From Methylococcaceae bacterium (GTDB taxonomy: Bacteria > Pseudomonadota > Gammaproteobacteria > Methylococcales > Methylomonadaceae), in NCBI GenBank assembly GCA_030627285.1, contig DAOUSJ010000002.1, forward strand, positions 1 to 59,993: a DNA stretch of 59,993 nucleotides. Direction: 5' to 3'. Both the position numbers and the translations under genes were made by a program. Under the pieces are notes generated by a model, which saw nothing but the letters and a program-made list of their open reading frames with translations, did not search any database and was not told the DNA's origin. Of the stretch, positions 29,318 through 39,382 are shown piece by piece. The first letter of the stretch is position 1; every line of letters starts with the position of its first letter.

Positions 29318-30111
29318 TGAGTCATATAAAAATAAAAAATTTACAAAAATCTTATATTGATAGAAGGCGTGTTTCCCGCTCTAAAACCAAAGACAATTCA
29401 AAAGCAAGCCAAGGAATTGCCATTTTAAATGATATTAATTTAGAGTTTGAAAAAGGTGAAGTTGTATGTATTTTAGGACCATCTGGATGTGGAAAATCAA
29501 CCTTATTACGCATGATTGCAGGCTTTGAAAAACCTTCTGCTGGCGAAGTATTGGTAAATAATAAGCCAGTAACAGGACCACATGCAGATAGTATTTTTGT
29601 ATTTCAACATAGTGGTTTATTACCTTGGATGACAGTCTGGGAAAATGTCGAATTGGGCTTAAGACATTTAGAACCTGTTGCCAGAAAAGTAGCAATCCAA
29701 GAACATATTGACTTAGTTGAATTAACTCGCTTTGAGCATTTATATCCGTATCAACTTTCAGGCGGAATGCAAAGACGAGCTGAACTTGCACGTGGAATTG
29801 CAGTTAATCCTGATACCTTAATTATGGATGAACCTTTTAGTGGCTTAGATTTTCTAACGCATATGAAAATACGTGAAGAAGTAGTTAATATGCACGAATT
29901 AATAAAAAAAACCACCTTAATTGTAACGCATGATATAGATGATGCTTTAATTATGGGCGACAAAATTATTGTCCTTAGTGGTAGACCTGCAACTGTAAAA
30001 CTGGAAAAAAACTTAAATTTTGGAAGACCAAGAAATTTAGCTGAAAATCTTGAATTACGTGAATTACGTGACGAATTATTTTTTATGCTTGGAGTAAGTT
30101 ATGCAGTTTAA
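29317..30111 (+). CDS. ABC transporter ATP-binding protein (SsuB/TauB type)
   Basis: The importer ATPase, 264 residues. Walker A is GPSGCGKST, the signature is LSGGMQRRAELARG, and Walker B is TLIMDEPF, with the switch histidine in VTHD. A basic linker (RRRVSRSKTKDNSK) after the first strand is longer than usual. The ATG at 29317, inside the TAATG overlap with the permease, is preferred over a TTG at 29296. It overlaps the binding-protein gene by 11 bases. Confidence 0.92.
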   Translation: MSHIKIKNLQKSYIDRRRVSRSKTKDNSKASQGIAILNDINLEFEKGEVVCILGPSGCGKSTLLRMIAGFEKPSAGEVLVNNKPVTGPHADSIFVFQHSGLLPWMTVWENVELGLRHLEPVARKVAIQEHIDLVELTRFEHLYPYQLSGGMQRRAELARGIAVNPDTLIMDEPFSGLDFLTHMKIREEVVNMHELIKKTTLIVTHDIDDALIMGDKIIVLSGRPATVKLEKNLNFGRPRNLAENLELRELRDELFFMLGVSYAV

Positions 30112-31117
30112 CCTTACTTTACCTTGGAAAATCACCTTATTTTCTGGTATTTGGTTAGTTTTTATATCTTGCGCCCATTATCAATTAAATGGCGATCACG
30201 GTAGTAAAAAAACTATTTATATGGGCTATATGCCAGTAATTACCAATTTAGCTGCACCATTATTAGATTATGCCAGCAAAGACAATAAAAATATTCGTTT
30301 TAAAGCTTTAAAATTCGCCGCTTTTTCAGAAATGGCCGAATCATTACGCAATAAAAAAATTGATGTAGCTTTTATAATTGCACCTTTATCTATAGTTTTA
30401 AGACAACAACAAGAAGATATTAAGGTTGTCTATATTGGCAATCGACATGAAAGCACCTTGGTAACTAGGAAAGATTTAAAAGTACGTTCTTTAAGTGATT
30501 TAGCTGGCAGCAAAATAGCCGTACCAATGCGTTATTCAGGACATAATATTACCCTAAGAAAATTATTGGCAAAACATGATTTAGAGAGTCAAATTAATGT
30601 AGTCGAAATGAACCCGCCTGATATGGCATCAGCTTTATCCTCAGGCGCATTAGATGCTTATTTTGTTGGCGAACCATTTGCAGCGCAAACTTTAAGATCT
30701 GGTGAAGCTGAAAAATTATTCTATGTTCGTGACATTGCTAAAAATTTCATTTGTAATTTAGTTATTGTACGCAATGATTTTATCAAAGATGATCCAGAAA
30801 CAGTAAAGATGTTAGTTAGCGGTGCGGTAAGATCAGGAATTTGGGCGCAAAATAATTTAGCTAAAACAATAGAAATAGCTTCTGAATACTGGAATCAACC
30901 TCAAGAATTGGTGCGCTATGCTTTAACTAAACCTAAAAATCGCACTTTATTCAATCATTACGTACCTAAACAAACTGAAATGCAGGCAATGGCAAATGAC
31001 ATGCTAAAACTAGGCTTGTTAAAAACCAATAATATTGATGGCTTAATTGATGATAGTTTTGCTAAAGCGGTGAATTTAGATACAGTTACTGATGATTTAA
31101 TTAGTATTTTTCCATAA
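30101..31117 (+). CDS. ABC transporter substrate-binding lipoprotein (NMT1/SsuA type)
   Basis: A 338-residue periplasmic binding protein with an N-terminal hydrophobic segment ending in a lipobox-like FISC, so it is probably lipid-anchored. The fold features of NMT1/SsuA/NrtA proteins are present: MGYMPVITNLAAPLL, MAESLRNKKIDVAF, DLAGSKIAVP and GALDAYFVGEPFAA. The ligand (nitrate, sulfonate, taurine, pyrimidine precursor or other) cannot be told from sequence alone. Third gene of the importer operon. Confidence 0.9.
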   Translation: MQFNLTLPWKITLFSGIWLVFISCAHYQLNGDHGSKKTIYMGYMPVITNLAAPLLDYASKDNKNIRFKALKFAAFSEMAESLRNKKIDVAFIIAPLSIVLRQQQEDIKVVYIGNRHESTLVTRKDLKVRSLSDLAGSKIAVPMRYSGHNITLRKLLAKHDLESQINVVEMNPPDMASALSSGALDAYFVGEPFAAQTLRSGEAEKLFYVRDIAKNFICNLVIVRNDFIKDDPETVKMLVSGAVRSGIWAQNNLAKTIEIASEYWNQPQELVRYALTKPKNRTLFNHYVPKQTEMQAMANDMLKLGLLKTNNIDGLIDDSFAKAVNLDTVTDDLISIFP

Positions 31118-31167
31118 CAACATAATATGTAAATCAAATATTCTTCCAATACCAATGAATCCAGATA

Positions 31168-33816
31168 ATGAATCCAGCTAAAACTAAAAATTTCCTAGTT
31201 CTGTTTGCGGTTAATAACCCAAAAACATTATCCTTAATCATGCTATTTTTGACTAGCATAATAATTTCATTGGCAGTATTACCGAATATATTTCCACAGC
31301 AACTAAGTTTCTTAGCTAAAATAAAGGTGGATACTGACCCAGAAAATATGTTGTCCGCTGAAGAACCAGTTAGGATTTATCACAATCAAATGAAACAAGA
31401 GTTTTCTTTGAGTGATATGGTGGTAATTGGAATTGTGAATGAACATCATCCACAGGGAGTATTTAATCCTCAGACTTTAGCTAGAATTCATCAACTAAGT
31501 CAATATGCGCGGACTTTATCATGGGATGACCCAGAGAATCCTACTAAATTAGCTGGCGTGATTGCGGTTGATATGCTTGCACCGTCAATGGTAGATAATA
31601 TTGAACAAGGTGGATTAGGCGAAGTAAAGTTTAGTTGGTTAATGCCTACCGTACCAACTACAGACGCAGAAGCTATTAAAATTCGTGAACGCGCACAAAA
31701 AATTCCATTTTTGAATGGCACTTTATTAAGTAACGATGGTAAAGCTTTAGCATTATATTTACCCCTCACCGACAAACATCTAAGTTATCAAATTCGCGAA
31801 AAATTACTCATTAAAATAGCTGAATTTAATACCATCGAAGAACAATATTACATTACTGGACTGCCAGTTGCTGAAGATACTTTTGGCGTAGAAATGTTTT
31901 ATCAAATGGCACAATCAGCACCACTAGCAATGCTAGTAATTTTTTTACTTTTGTGGTGGTTTTTTAAACGCTTGATTTTTGTAGTGTCGCCAATGATTGT
32001 AGCCATGGTCTGCGCACTTAGCACTATGGGAATCTTAATTATTTCAGGACATACAATTCATATTATGAGTTCTATGATTCCGATTTTTATTATGCCAATT
32101 GCAGTTCTGGATGCAATTCATATTCTCTCAGATTTTTTTGATCGTTATGCGCATTATGGTGACAAACGTACTACATTATTAGTGGTTATGAATGAACTAT
32201 TCACCCCCATGTTATACACCACTCTTACTACAATTGCCGGCTTTGCTTCACTAGCTTTAACCCCAATTCCACCAGTACAAGTATTTGGATTATTTATTGC
32301 GCTAGGAGTATTTTTAGCGTGGTTATGGACTATAACTTTCATTCCAGCATTTATTATGTTTATCTCGGATGAAACACTTGCAAGTTTTTGTAACCAAAAC
32401 CAAACAGTAGCTGAAAAAACCCTATTAACCAAAATCTTAGATAAATTAGGTATCTTTACTTTTCGACACGCAAAATTTATCCTATTTGTATCCATCTTAG
32501 TAATTGGAGTAGCTGGATATGGAATTACTAAAATCAACATTAATGACAACCCTATAAAATGGTTTCAAGAAGATCATCCAATTCGCATAGCTGATAAAGT
32601 TATGAATCAACATTTTGGTGGCACTTATATGGCTTATTTAGCTTTGGAACCCAAACAAACTACCTCCCAAGCTAATTTTAAACCTGCATTAATTACTCGT
32701 CTGGCTGAAATGCAACAAACTATGCAAGCTAATGAAATTTCACATAGAGATGCAGTAGTAGCGCAAATAGAACAACAAATAGAACAAAATCAAACAACTA
32801 ACACTGCTTTACTAAATACTTTAAGAGATTTTATTGAGCAAAAATTAGATTCCGTAGATCCAGAAGAATTTGAAGCTTGGGATGCAGTTCAATTATTTGT
32901 AGATCAAGAACAACAGAAAACCCAAATATTCAAAGATCCAATAGTATTAAACTACATATCTGAGTTACAACAATACTTACAAACCCTAGACGTAATCGGC
33001 AAATCAAATTCTCTAGCAGATGTAGTAAAAACTGTGCATCGAGAATTATTTTTAGGAGCTGATTCAGAATTTAAAATTCCTACCACTGCCAATGCAGTTG
33101 CGCAAACCTTAATAACTTATCAAGGTAGTCATAGACCACAAGATTTATGGCATTTCGTAACTCCAAATTATCGGAAAACTAATATTTGGATTCAATTAAC
33201 CAGCGGCGATAATCAAGATATGAGCAAGGTAGAAGCTTCAGTTGCTGAATATATAACTCAAAACCCTCTACCACATAATTTACAACACAAATGGTTTGGA
33301 CTCACTCACATTAATGTCACTTGGCAAGATAAAATGGTGACGGGAATGTTAGAAGCATTCTTAAGTAGTTTTATCGTAGTTTTGATTATGATGATTATTT
33401 TATTTAGATCATTTTTTTGGGGCATTTTATCCATGATTCCATTAACCATTACTGTAGGTTTAATTTATGGCATCATCGGCTTAATTGGCAAAGATTATGA
33501 CATGCCAGCCGCAGTTTTAAGTGCCTTAAGCATTGGTTTAGCAGTTGATTACTCTATTCATTTTATTTCTCGAGCAAGATTTTACATTGCGCAAACTGGA
33601 ACTTGGCAACGCGCAATTCAACCATTATTTGGCGAACCTGCACGTGCAATTGCCAGAAATGCAATCGTAGTTGGCATCGGATTTTTACCCCTATTAGCTG
33701 CACCCTTAATGCCATACAAAACTGTAGGATTTTTCATTGCAGCTATTTTAAGCCTAGCAGGAATTAGCTCCTTATTGATTTTACCTGCATTAATTACCCT
33801 ATTTAAGCGTGATTAA
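31168..33816 (+). CDS. RND superfamily exporter (MmpL/patched-like)
   Basis: An 882-residue inner-membrane protein with the RND layout: one N-terminal transmembrane helix, a large periplasmic loop, five helices, then the same arrangement repeated. Conserved spots are the acidic residue in VLDAIHIL of the first half and GLAVDYSIHF of the second. Proteins of this type export lipids or hydrophobic molecules such as hopanoids. No periplasmic adaptor or outer-membrane channel is beside it. The next gene overlaps or nearly abuts it, suggesting co-expression with lipid A modification. Confidence 0.9.
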   Translation: MNPAKTKNFLVLFAVNNPKTLSLIMLFLTSIIISLAVLPNIFPQQLSFLAKIKVDTDPENMLSAEEPVRIYHNQMKQEFSLSDMVVIGIVNEHHPQGVFNPQTLARIHQLSQYARTLSWDDPENPTKLAGVIAVDMLAPSMVDNIEQGGLGEVKFSWLMPTVPTTDAEAIKIRERAQKIPFLNGTLLSNDGKALALYLPLTDKHLSYQIREKLLIKIAEFNTIEEQYYITGLPVAEDTFGVEMFYQMAQSAPLAMLVIFLLLWWFFKRLIFVVSPMIVAMVCALSTMGILIISGHTIHIMSSMIPIFIMPIAVLDAIHILSDFFDRYAHYGDKRTTLLVVMNELFTPMLYTTLTTIAGFASLALTPIPPVQVFGLFIALGVFLAWLWTITFIPAFIMFISDETLASFCNQNQTVAEKTLLTKILDKLGIFTFRHAKFILFVSILVIGVAGYGITKININDNPIKWFQEDHPIRIADKVMNQHFGGTYMAYLALEPKQTTSQANFKPALITRLAEMQQTMQANEISHRDAVVAQIEQQIEQNQTTNTALLNTLRDFIEQKLDSVDPEEFEAWDAVQLFVDQEQQKTQIFKDPIVLNYISELQQYLQTLDVIGKSNSLADVVKTVHRELFLGADSEFKIPTTANAVAQTLITYQGSHRPQDLWHFVTPNYRKTNIWIQLTSGDNQDMSKVEASVAEYITQNPLPHNLQHKWFGLTHINVTWQDKMVTGMLEAFLSSFIVVLIMMIILFRSFFWGILSMIPLTITVGLIYGIIGLIGKDYDMPAAVLSALSIGLAVDYSIHFISRARFYIAQTGTWQRAIQPLFGEPARAIARNAIVVGIGFLPLLAAPLMPYKTVGFFIAAILSLAGISSLLILPALITLFKRD

Positions 33817-33838
33817 TTATCCGAAATATAGTTATTTC

Positions 33839-35446
33839 ATGATGCCAACAAGCCAATTTAAACTTATTTTTTACAGTGCCATATTTTTTGTAATTGCACA
33901 CAATATAGCCTTCTTTAAAACCTTACTGCAAAGCTATCCACTTTCAATCCAAAACCTAGGGTTCTTGATTTCCATAGTCATAACACTATTAAGTTTTATT
34001 ATTTTATTCTTCACCATCCTTAGTTCAAAATATAGCACCAAAGCAATTTTGATACTATTACTAATCGCCTCCTCATTCAGTAGCTATTTTATGAACAGCT
34101 ACCATATAGTCATTGATGAAGACATGTTACAAAATATTTTGGAAACCAATTTCCAAGAGTCTTTAGATTTATTCAGCATAAACATGCTGTTATATGTACT
34201 ATTGTTAGGCATTTTACCGGCATATCTAGTTTTAAAAGCTCCAATAACATATGCCAGTTTCACAACAGAAAGTTGGTCAAAAATAAAAGTTATTGCCATT
34301 ATTGCAGTGATTTTAACCAGCATGTTTTTTGGATTTAGCAAAGCATACACATCTTTTGTACGCGAACACAAACCGATTCGCTACTATATAAATCCACTCT
34401 ATTATTTATTTTCCACGGGTAAATATCTAGCAAATTTATCCAAAGTTAATTCCCAGCCACTAAAAATTATTGGCGCGCAAGCAACTATTCCAAGTAATGC
34501 TAATCGAAAACCGAAGTTAATCATTTTTGTATTAGGCGAAACTGCACGTGCGGATAGATTTTCTTTAAATGGCTATCAACGTAATACCAATGCTTATTTA
34601 AGCACTGAAAAAGTTACTAGTTTTACTAACATGCAATCATGCGGCACATCTACTGCAAGCTCAGTTCCATGTTTATTTTCTATATTGGGGCGTGAACAAT
34701 ATGACAAAGAAACTGCTTTAAATACCGAAAATGTATTAGATGTATTACAACATGCAGGGGTTAAAGTGTTATGGCGAGATAATAATTCTGATTCTAAAGG
34801 TGTGGCATTACGAGTGCCATATGTAGATTACAAAACTGATGTTACCAATACAATTTGTAACCCTGAATGCCGAGATGAAGGCATGTTAGTAGGTTTGCAG
34901 GCTCATATTAATGCCAATTCAAACCAAGATATATTAATAGTTTTACATCAAATGGGTAGTCATGGGCCAGCATATTACAAACGTTACCCAAATCAATTTG
35001 AAATATTCACCCCAGTATGTAAAACCAATCAACTCGAAGCTTGTAACACTGCGGAAATCAATAATTCTTATGACAACACAATTGCTTACACCGACTATTT
35101 TTTATCCAAGGTTATTAAATTATTAAAAGCCAATGACTCTAGCTTTGCAACTGGATTATTTTATATGAGCGACCACGGCGAATCATTAGGCGAACAAGGA
35201 ATTTATTTACATGGATTACCATATTTCATGGCTCCAAAAGCTCAAACCCATGTAGCATCATTACTTTGGTTTGGAGAACAATTTAAAATTAATCATGCTG
35301 CTTTGCAACAACGTGCCAACCAACAATATTCACATGATTATGTATTTCATACTTTACTGGGATTAATGGATGTCAAAACTACAGTATATCAAGCCGAATT
35401 AAATTTATTACACGGCTTAAATGCAACTAATTCCAGCAATGATTAA
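33839..35446 (+). CDS. eptA: phosphoethanolamine--lipid A transferase (EptA family)
   Basis: A 535-residue protein with about five N-terminal transmembrane segments and a periplasmic sulfatase-fold domain. Active-site elements are GETARADRFSLNGY, the catalytic threonine in SCGTSTASSVPC, and the metal ligands in SDHGESLGE. It would transfer phosphoethanolamine to lipid A in the periplasm, which affects surface charge. A GTG at 33809 overlapping the RND gene would add ten residues; the ATG pair at 33839 is more likely. The acceptor could be another glycan. Confidence 0.9.
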   Translation: MMPTSQFKLIFYSAIFFVIAHNIAFFKTLLQSYPLSIQNLGFLISIVITLLSFIILFFTILSSKYSTKAILILLLIASSFSSYFMNSYHIVIDEDMLQNILETNFQESLDLFSINMLLYVLLLGILPAYLVLKAPITYASFTTESWSKIKVIAIIAVILTSMFFGFSKAYTSFVREHKPIRYYINPLYYLFSTGKYLANLSKVNSQPLKIIGAQATIPSNANRKPKLIIFVLGETARADRFSLNGYQRNTNAYLSTEKVTSFTNMQSCGTSTASSVPCLFSILGREQYDKETALNTENVLDVLQHAGVKVLWRDNNSDSKGVALRVPYVDYKTDVTNTICNPECRDEGMLVGLQAHINANSNQDILIVLHQMGSHGPAYYKRYPNQFEIFTPVCKTNQLEACNTAEINNSYDNTIAYTDYFLSKVIKLLKANDSSFATGLFYMSDHGESLGEQGIYLHGLPYFMAPKAQTHVASLLWFGEQFKINHAALQQRANQQYSHDYVFHTLLGLMDVKTTVYQAELNLLHGLNATNSSND

Positions 35447-35514
35447 CCTAAATTCTGGACAATAGCCATTGATTTTTAAAGATATTATTTATGTGATTAC
35501 AAATTTAAAATCGT

Positions 35515-35579
35515 GTAGGTGTGGCTTTAGCCGCATTTTAACGCCCATATTTATTTAGTGCGGCTAAAGCCACACCTAC
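35515..35579. repeat. REP-like inverted palindromic repeat (copy 1)
   Basis: Two perfect 21-base inverted arms at 35515-35535 and 35559-35579 (GTAGGTGTGGCTTTAGCCGC plus A, and its complement) flank a 23-base spacer. Each arm holds its own mini-hairpin GGCT-TT-AGCC. The element sits in the gap between convergent eptA and the ferredoxin gene. Related copies occur at 52623 and 52711. It may act as a bidirectional terminator or mRNA stabiliser. Confidence 0.85.
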
Positions 35580-35594
35580 GTTACTATCTCAAAT

Positions 35595-36337
<743 letters not shown>

Positions 36338-36340
36338 ACT

Positions 36341-37021
36341 TTAATTTAATGCTAACAATACTTCGATTGGAGCTTGCGGCTGAATTTGCGCAATTGGTAA
36401 CTCTGCACCTTGTTTCCAAGCAGTTAAAGCTTCATCCTTGCCAGCACTAATTAGAAATATCACTTGCTGAGCTTGACTTAAAACCTGCGCACTTAGTGAA
36501 ATTCTATCAGCAGGAGGTTTAGGCGCATTTGCAACTGGATGCACTAATTCATCTAGCTTATGTTGCTGATCTGGAAATAAACTTGCAGTATGTCCATCCT
36601 CACCCATACCTAATAATACTAAATCAAATGGTAATGCTGTTGAGATTAATTCACAATACTTTTTTGCTGATAATTCAGCGCCTAATTCAGTTGGCATTGG
36701 ATGAATTTGAGTACTTGGAATCGGTACATGCTGTAAAAAAGCTTCAGTTGCCATAACACTATTACGGTTTTTATCTTCTACAGCTAAACAACGCTCATCA
36801 CCATAATAAATATGCCATTTTTGCCAATCTGTAACGGCATTAATTAATAAAGCATATGCTTGTGCAGGAGTATTTCCGCCTGCTAAAACCAATTTAAAAC
36901 TACCACGTTCAAGAATAGAATTATTAGCCGCAGTTAAAATCATCTCTGCCGCAGTTTGTGCTAATTGAGTAGAATTTTCTAAACGATGCCAATTTAAAGT
37001 TTGGGTCATAATAATATGCAA
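36341..37021 (-). CDS. pgl: 6-phosphogluconolactonase
   Basis: A DevB/SOL-type lactonase of 226 residues for the pentose phosphate pathway. Family features are LAGGNTPAQAYALL, WHIYYGDERCL, and LLGMGEDGHTASLFP. The first ATG (MHIIMTQ) has a possible alternative at the second Met four codons on. It is three bases upstream of coaD. zwf and edd are not in the window. Confidence 0.94.
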   Translation of the reverse strand: MHIIMTQTLNWHRLENSTQLAQTAAEMILTAANNSILERGSFKLVLAGGNTPAQAYALLINAVTDWQKWHIYYGDERCLAVEDKNRNSVMATEAFLQHVPIPSTQIHPMPTELGAELSAKKYCELISTALPFDLVLLGMGEDGHTASLFPDQQHKLDELVHPVANAPKPPADRISLSAQVLSQAQQVIFLISAGKDEALTAWKQGAELPIAQIQPQAPIEVLLALN

Positions 37022-37036
37022 ATTAAGAATTTTTAG

Positions 37037-37795
37037 TTAATAGGCATTATAAACCAAGTGAATCCCAACTAGCGTCAGTAAAAAAATAAAGGCTTCTTTA
37101 AGCAAGCGTTCATTAATGTTTTTGGTAATTCTAGGGCCAATTTGACCACCAATTAAAACTCCTGGAATTGCCCATAACACCACCGAATAATTTGCCTCAC
37201 CACCCATTAATATATGACTAGAAGCTCCAACAATGCTAATGCAAAAAGCTAAAAACAAACAAGTTCCAATGGCACTACTCATGCTCAAGGATAATTTACT
37301 CCGCATCACTGGAATTAACCATTCACTAATGCTGACGCTTAACATGCCACTAGCAATTGCAGCTGGTAATGAAATCCAAGCATGTTTATATGCATCTTTC
37401 ATATCCACTCTGGCTTTACCTAAATCATGATATTGTTGTTTAGCAGTAACAAATAAAAATGCAGTCGCCATTACTAAAATACCTAAAACCAATTCCATAT
37501 TATTTGCATCGACATATTTTGCAAGATAGGAACCAGACACAACTCCTGGAATAGCAATAACTAAAATTAGTAAGCCTAGTTTGAAATCTATGCGTTGTTG
37601 TTTAAAACAAGTTAAAGTTGCCGAACCCATGCCTACAGTTTGAATCATCATCGAAGTAACTACTGCTATTTCTGGAGTTAATTTTATTACAATTAAAAAA
37701 AATGGCATTAACAAAACCCCGCCACCAATACCAACTGAAGAAGCGGCAGTTGAAATTATAATAGCTACTGGAAAAACATACCAAAATTCAATCAT
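37037..37795 (-). CDS. TauE/SafE family sulfite-type exporter
   Basis: A polytopic inner-membrane protein of 252 residues from this ATG, with about seven to eight hydrophobic helices. The two TauE/SafE repeats each carry a GxGGG or GG-IGP-type element (SVGIGGGVLLMPF and GVLIGGQIGPRI). Members transport sulfite, sulfoacetate or other anions. The frame extends upstream into the HAMP gene; starting at 37795 leaves an eight-base overlap. The substrate is not determinable. Confidence 0.88.
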   Translation of the reverse strand: MIEFWYVFPVAIIISTAASSVGIGGGVLLMPFFLIVIKLTPEIAVVTSMMIQTVGMGSATLTCFKQQRIDFKLGLLILVIAIPGVVSGSYLAKYVDANNMELVLGILVMATAFLFVTAKQQYHDLGKARVDMKDAYKHAWISLPAAIASGMLSVSISEWLIPVMRSKLSLSMSSAIGTCLFLAFCISIVGASSHILMGGEANYSVVLWAIPGVLIGGQIGPRITKNINERLLKEAFIFLLTLVGIHLVYNAY

Positions 37796-38417
37796 GTTCT
37801 TCTCCATCCAATTCAAATAAGCGAAAACATTCAGTAAAATCCTGCAACATTTCAAAATCCATTTGTAATTGCTCCAGCTCCTCTAATACTTGCGCAGTTT
37901 TTTCAGAACTAATAGCTTCATTGGCTAATAAATCTTGGATATTACTTAAACACTTAGTCCCAGTTTCACTCATATTTTGCGATAACACCGTTACTTCTTG
38001 TAAATTACTCGACATTTCATTAATTACACCACTTAACTCAGCTAACTCATTACCTGAGTCAATATGAATTGTTTGAGTTAAATCTCCAGCAGAAATTTGC
38101 CTAGATACATTAATCATATGTTGTAATGGGCTGGTAATGTTTTTGGTTAACATCATCAACACAATAATAGTCACATACATAATAATAGCTATCATTAACA
38201 TAGCTTTATTGCGTAATTTAACTAGAGGTTCAAATACTTCTTGCTTATTAATTTGTTGGGATGAAAATTGTTCAAAATTAGCTAATAAAATATCTTTCAA
38301 CTTTACATCTTGCACATCAAACACAAATTCAATTGTCACTAATAAAGCCGCACATACAATTAGTAAAAAATACAAAATCATAGTACGTTGTAAATTATCT
38401 TTTTTTTTGGAACTCAT
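37788..38417 (-). CDS. two-helix membrane protein with HAMP domain and no output domain
   Basis: A 209-residue protein. Two transmembrane segments (about 13-30 and 70-90) flank a short periplasmic loop, followed by a HAMP domain (NITSPLQHMINVSRQISAGDLT) and a coiled-coil region. It looks like a receptor truncated after HAMP. No kinase, methyl-accepting tip or cyclase domain is present. It overlaps the TauE-type gene by eight bases, so the two are probably made together. A sensor role for transport is possible but unproven. Confidence 0.75.
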   Translation of the reverse strand: MSSKKKDNLQRTMILYFLLIVCAALLVTIEFVFDVQDVKLKDILLANFEQFSSQQINKQEVFEPLVKLRNKAMLMIAIIMYVTIIVLMMLTKNITSPLQHMINVSRQISAGDLTQTIHIDSGNELAELSGVINEMSSNLQEVTVLSQNMSETGTKCLSNIQDLLANEAISSEKTAQVLEELEQLQMDFEMLQDFTECFRLFELDGEEHD

Positions 38418-38615
38418 TATTTAGACAACTTGAAAGAGAAGGAGGGCTTGTAAAATGCTAATGAGTATAACAAATTTTTACTACTAAATCAGTGGCTACC
38501 ACTCATAGTCCAGAGCTAATATTTAAAATTAATTATATCAGTTAATTTTAACATTCATTAGAGTGGTAAAATATCTTTTGGATTTTGTCATTAAATTGTA
38601 AATTAAGGAATAAAA

Positions 38616-38939
38616 ATGTCAGAAAAACATATTTACAAAGTAATTTTCATGAATAGAGATCAAGTTTATGAAATTTATGCAAACAGCGTCTATGAAGGCG
38701 ATATGTATGGCTTTGTAATTTTAGAAGATTTAGTTTTTGGAGAAAAAAGTGCGATTGTTTTAGATACTAACGAAGAAAAGTTACGGGCAGAATTTGAAGG
38801 CGTAACTAGAACATTTTTACCAATACATGAAATTATTCGCATTGATCAAGTACAAAAAACAGGGATGGCTAAAATTGTAACTCCTTCTGAAAAAAACAAT
38901 CTTAGCAATATTTCTACCCTACATAAACCATCCAAATAA
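38616..38939 (+). CDS. DUF1820 family protein
   Basis: A 107-residue cytoplasmic protein with the DUF1820 pattern: YKVIFMNRDQVYEIYA, GFVILEDLVFGEKS, and a middle VTRTFLPIHEIIRID. DUF1820 proteins occur as single genes in gammaproteobacteria and have no established function. A ribosome-binding-like AAGGAA precedes the ATG. It is divergent from the HAMP gene and convergent with sspB. Confidence 0.85.
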   Translation: MSEKHIYKVIFMNRDQVYEIYANSVYEGDMYGFVILEDLVFGEKSAIVLDTNEEKLRAEFEGVTRTFLPIHEIIRIDQVQKTGMAKIVTPSEKNNLSNISTLHKPSK

Positions 38940-38992
38940 TTGCATTAACCAACCTAAATTCATGAAATTATTATTGATAATCCAAAGTTATG

Positions 38993-39382
38993 TTATTTGA
39001 CAATTCTCAATTGTGGTTTAGATTTAGATGGATTTTCCTCAGGAAATTCTGTTTCTGAATCATTATAATCTTCATCTTCAGCGTCAAAAACCATCCCACG
39101 TCCATTTTCTTTCGCATATAGAGCTAATACTGCTACCACAGGCACATTGATATGCACGTGTTTACCAGAAAAACGCGTGTTAAATTCAATTATTTGGTCG
39201 CCTAAAACTAAACCTTGAATAGCTGCAGGACGCATATTTAATACAATTCTGCCATTCTCAACAAATTCTTTTGGAACCTGAACTGTAGTATTTTCTGCAT
39301 CTACTAATAAATGAGGCGTAGTATCATTATCAATAATCCACTCATAAATACTGCGAATCAAATAAGGTTTTAAAGGTGTCAT
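38993..39382 (-). CDS. sspB: ClpXP protease specificity-enhancing factor SspB
   Basis: SspB tethers ssrA-tagged proteins to ClpXP. The 129-residue product begins with PYLIRSIYEWIIDN and has the fold core (VLNMRPAAIQGL, FNTRFSGKHVHINVPV). An acidic flexible tail follows, ending in a ClpX-binding-type motif (KPQLRIVK). It overlaps sspA by four bases, the standard sspA-sspB operon. Confidence 0.95.
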   Translation of the reverse strand: MTPLKPYLIRSIYEWIIDNDTTPHLLVDAENTTVQVPKEFVENGRIVLNMRPAAIQGLVLGDQIIEFNTRFSGKHVHINVPVVAVLALYAKENGRGMVFDAEDEDYNDSETEFPEENPSKSKPQLRIVK

